A DNA stretch of 19,430 nt. Source: Minisyncoccota bacterium (GTDB lineage: Bacteria > Patescibacteriota > Minisyncoccia > Minisyncoccales > Minisyncoccaceae). Every line of letters begins with the position of its first letter. Positions within the stretch are counted from its first letter, which is position 1. Of this stretch, positions 18,957 through 19,430 are shown in pieces. The DNA lies in NCBI GenBank assembly GCA_028704295.1, contig JAQVLF010000009.1, forward strand, positions 1 to 19,430, read 5' to 3'. The notes under the pieces were generated by a model. The model did no database searches and was not told the origin of the DNA. It worked only from the letters and a program-made list of their open reading frames with translations. The position numbers were made by a program, and so were the translations under genes.

Positions 18957-19000
18957 TTTTAGTACGAGAAAAATAAAAGTCAAGTTCAAGTTTTCTCGGG
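18957..19000. repeat. 44-bp promoter block, copy 2
   Basis: Identical to 16135-16178. On the minus strand TTGACT (18983-18978) and TAAAAT (18961-18956) form a promoter 27 bases upstream of the DUF4143 ATPase start. The CGAGAAAA/TTTTCTCG inverted repeat is kept. Confidence 0.75.
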
Positions 19001-19031
19001 TAATTCATAAATATTCCATTATTATGGAAAT

Positions 19032-19121
19032 ATGTCCAAAAAAATGGAAAAATACATTACCGCACAAAGATATTAAGCTTTTTATGTTCAGAGCCAAAGA
19101 AGCAGCTTACAGAAAATGAAT
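19032..19121 (+). pseudogene. Truncated, decayed copy of the wHTH-MNT gene start
   Basis: The frame MSKKMEKYIT aligns with MSKKVENILF at 16231; a frame break follows, then FLCSEP-like codons (CTTTTTATGTTCAGAGCC) and QLTENE, after which similarity ends. Upstream, the TTCCAT-TATT-ATGGAA operator and -10 survive, but 21 bases carrying the -35 (TTGACT) are missing, with AAAT at both deletion edges in the intact copy. It is not expressed in its original form. Confidence 0.8.
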
Positions 19122-19138
19122 CTAATCTTAGTTTACTA

Positions 19139-19163
19139 TTGACTATTGACAGTCAATAGTCAA
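19139..19163. repeat. Perfect 25-bp palindrome
   Basis: Arms TTGACTATTGAC and GTCAATAGTCAA flank a single A. It lies right after the decayed MNT copy and before the rsmA 3' end. Each arm also carries a direct TTGAC repeat. No T-run follows on the minus strand, so it is not a standard rsmA terminator. A mobile-element end or an extrusion-type palindrome is possible. Confidence 0.5.
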
Positions 19164-19251
19164 TGCGATATAAGAAAGCAACAAAAGCAAAAATTGGACT
19201 TGCGATTACTGGGAGCTTCAAAGGTTTTGATATTATTAGCGAAGTTTAATC

Positions 19252-19430
19252 TTAAAGCAGTTTAGAAAGCTTATCCCATTCTAAAACAGATAAATTCTCT
19301 GCCCTAATATCTTTATTAATATTAAGCTTTCCAAAAACTTTTTCTAATTCTTCTTTTCCCATTTTAAGCCCGAAAGCTAAATTATTTATTAGCTTCTTTC
19401 TCGGAGAAGAAAAGCCTGCTTTAATAACTT
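19252..19430 (-). CDS. rsmA: 16S rRNA dimethyladenosine transferase RsmA (KsgA), C-terminal end
   Basis: Only the last 59 codons lie in the window. The reading VIKAGFSSPRKKLINNLAFG, then MGKEELEKVFGKLNI and DIRAENLSVLEWDKLSKLL matches the C-terminal helical domain of RsmA/KsgA, where 'aFsqrRKtl.N.L' and 'RaE.Ls..e...L' are the hallmarks. The enzyme dimethylates A1518 and A1519 in the 3' hairpin of 16S rRNA. It is a housekeeping gene, so this end of the window is chromosomal. It ends in TAA at 19252-19254. Confidence 0.88.
   Translation of the reverse strand, partial: VIKAGFSSPRKKLINNLAFGLKMGKEELEKVFGKLNINKDIRAENLSVLEWDKLSKLL

Noticed and set aside
19164..19250. A + strand coding-like run (KAKIGLAITGSFKGFD) before rsmA.
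   Set aside because: It is short, has no start or ribosome site, and no recognised family. It may be debris but cannot be supported.
1..19430. TGA read as glycine (Gracilibacteria/SR1 code), prompted by the in-frame TGA at 521-523 and the absence of TGA stops.
   Set aside because: Genes of 734 and 913 codons contain no in-frame TGA, which would be very unlikely if TGA were a regular Gly codon. The SPASM piece is truncated anyway.
1..19430. CRISPR array, rRNA or tRNA genes.
   Set aside because: No regularly spaced direct repeats and no rRNA or tRNA signatures were seen. The repeats present are single inverted repeats or the one tandem duplication.

Overview
The window is AT-rich (about 30% GC in the stretches I counted) and gene-dense. 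It looks like a chromosome segment of an uncultivated Patescibacteria/CPR bacterium, probably a Parcubacteria-like lineage. Reasons: a type IV secretion (T4SS)-like pilin and VirB6-like gene cluster of the kind seen in that group, short orphan genes, and several promoters placed so close to the ATG that their mRNAs should be leaderless. This placement rests on gene content only; there is no rRNA or marker tree. All 17 intact or partial genes whose stop codon is visible end in TAA or TAG, none in TGA.

Layout. 1-600: the start of a peptidase S66 gene, a terminator, and a decayed SPASM-domain fragment. 656-2270: an overlapping pair, HTH-ImmA/IrrE zinc protease plus DUF4411 PIN-like protein, a probable toxin-antitoxin-type module. 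2341-2776: an IS256-family transposase remnant, a perfect palindrome and unrecognised sequence. 2777-4370: YbaK-type tRNA-editing protein, a small HExxH protein, and a conserved-looking acidic protein, the last two probably leaderless. 4411-5755: a self-contained SPFH/band-7 unit on the + strand with a consensus promoter and a terminator.

5761-14141 is the main block: a minus-strand T4SS-like envelope cluster (giant Cys-rich secreted protein with a hydrophobic tail, anchored 231-aa protein, pilin-like protein, VirB6-like protein). It is interrupted by a tandem duplication of about 1.08 kb. Each duplicate carries, on the opposite strand, a membrane-anchored gene of about 175 codons near 50% GC, with its own promoter, strong ribosome site and terminator. 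Promoters and untranslated flanks of the two copies are about 95% identical, while the two proteins share only about half their residues. This is the most unusual feature of the window.

14211-19430 is a graveyard plus defence region: a broken Ppx/GppA-deoxyribosyltransferase fusion, a second HExxH protein with a structured leader, a wHTH-MNT/HEPN toxin-antitoxin pair whose promoter sits inside a palindrome, a broken radical SAM gene, a DUF4143 ATPase, a truncated second copy of the MNT promoter and gene start, and the 3' end of rsmA. A 44-bp block with a minus-strand promoter is identical in front of the second HExxH gene and the DUF4143 ATPase, linking these two units.
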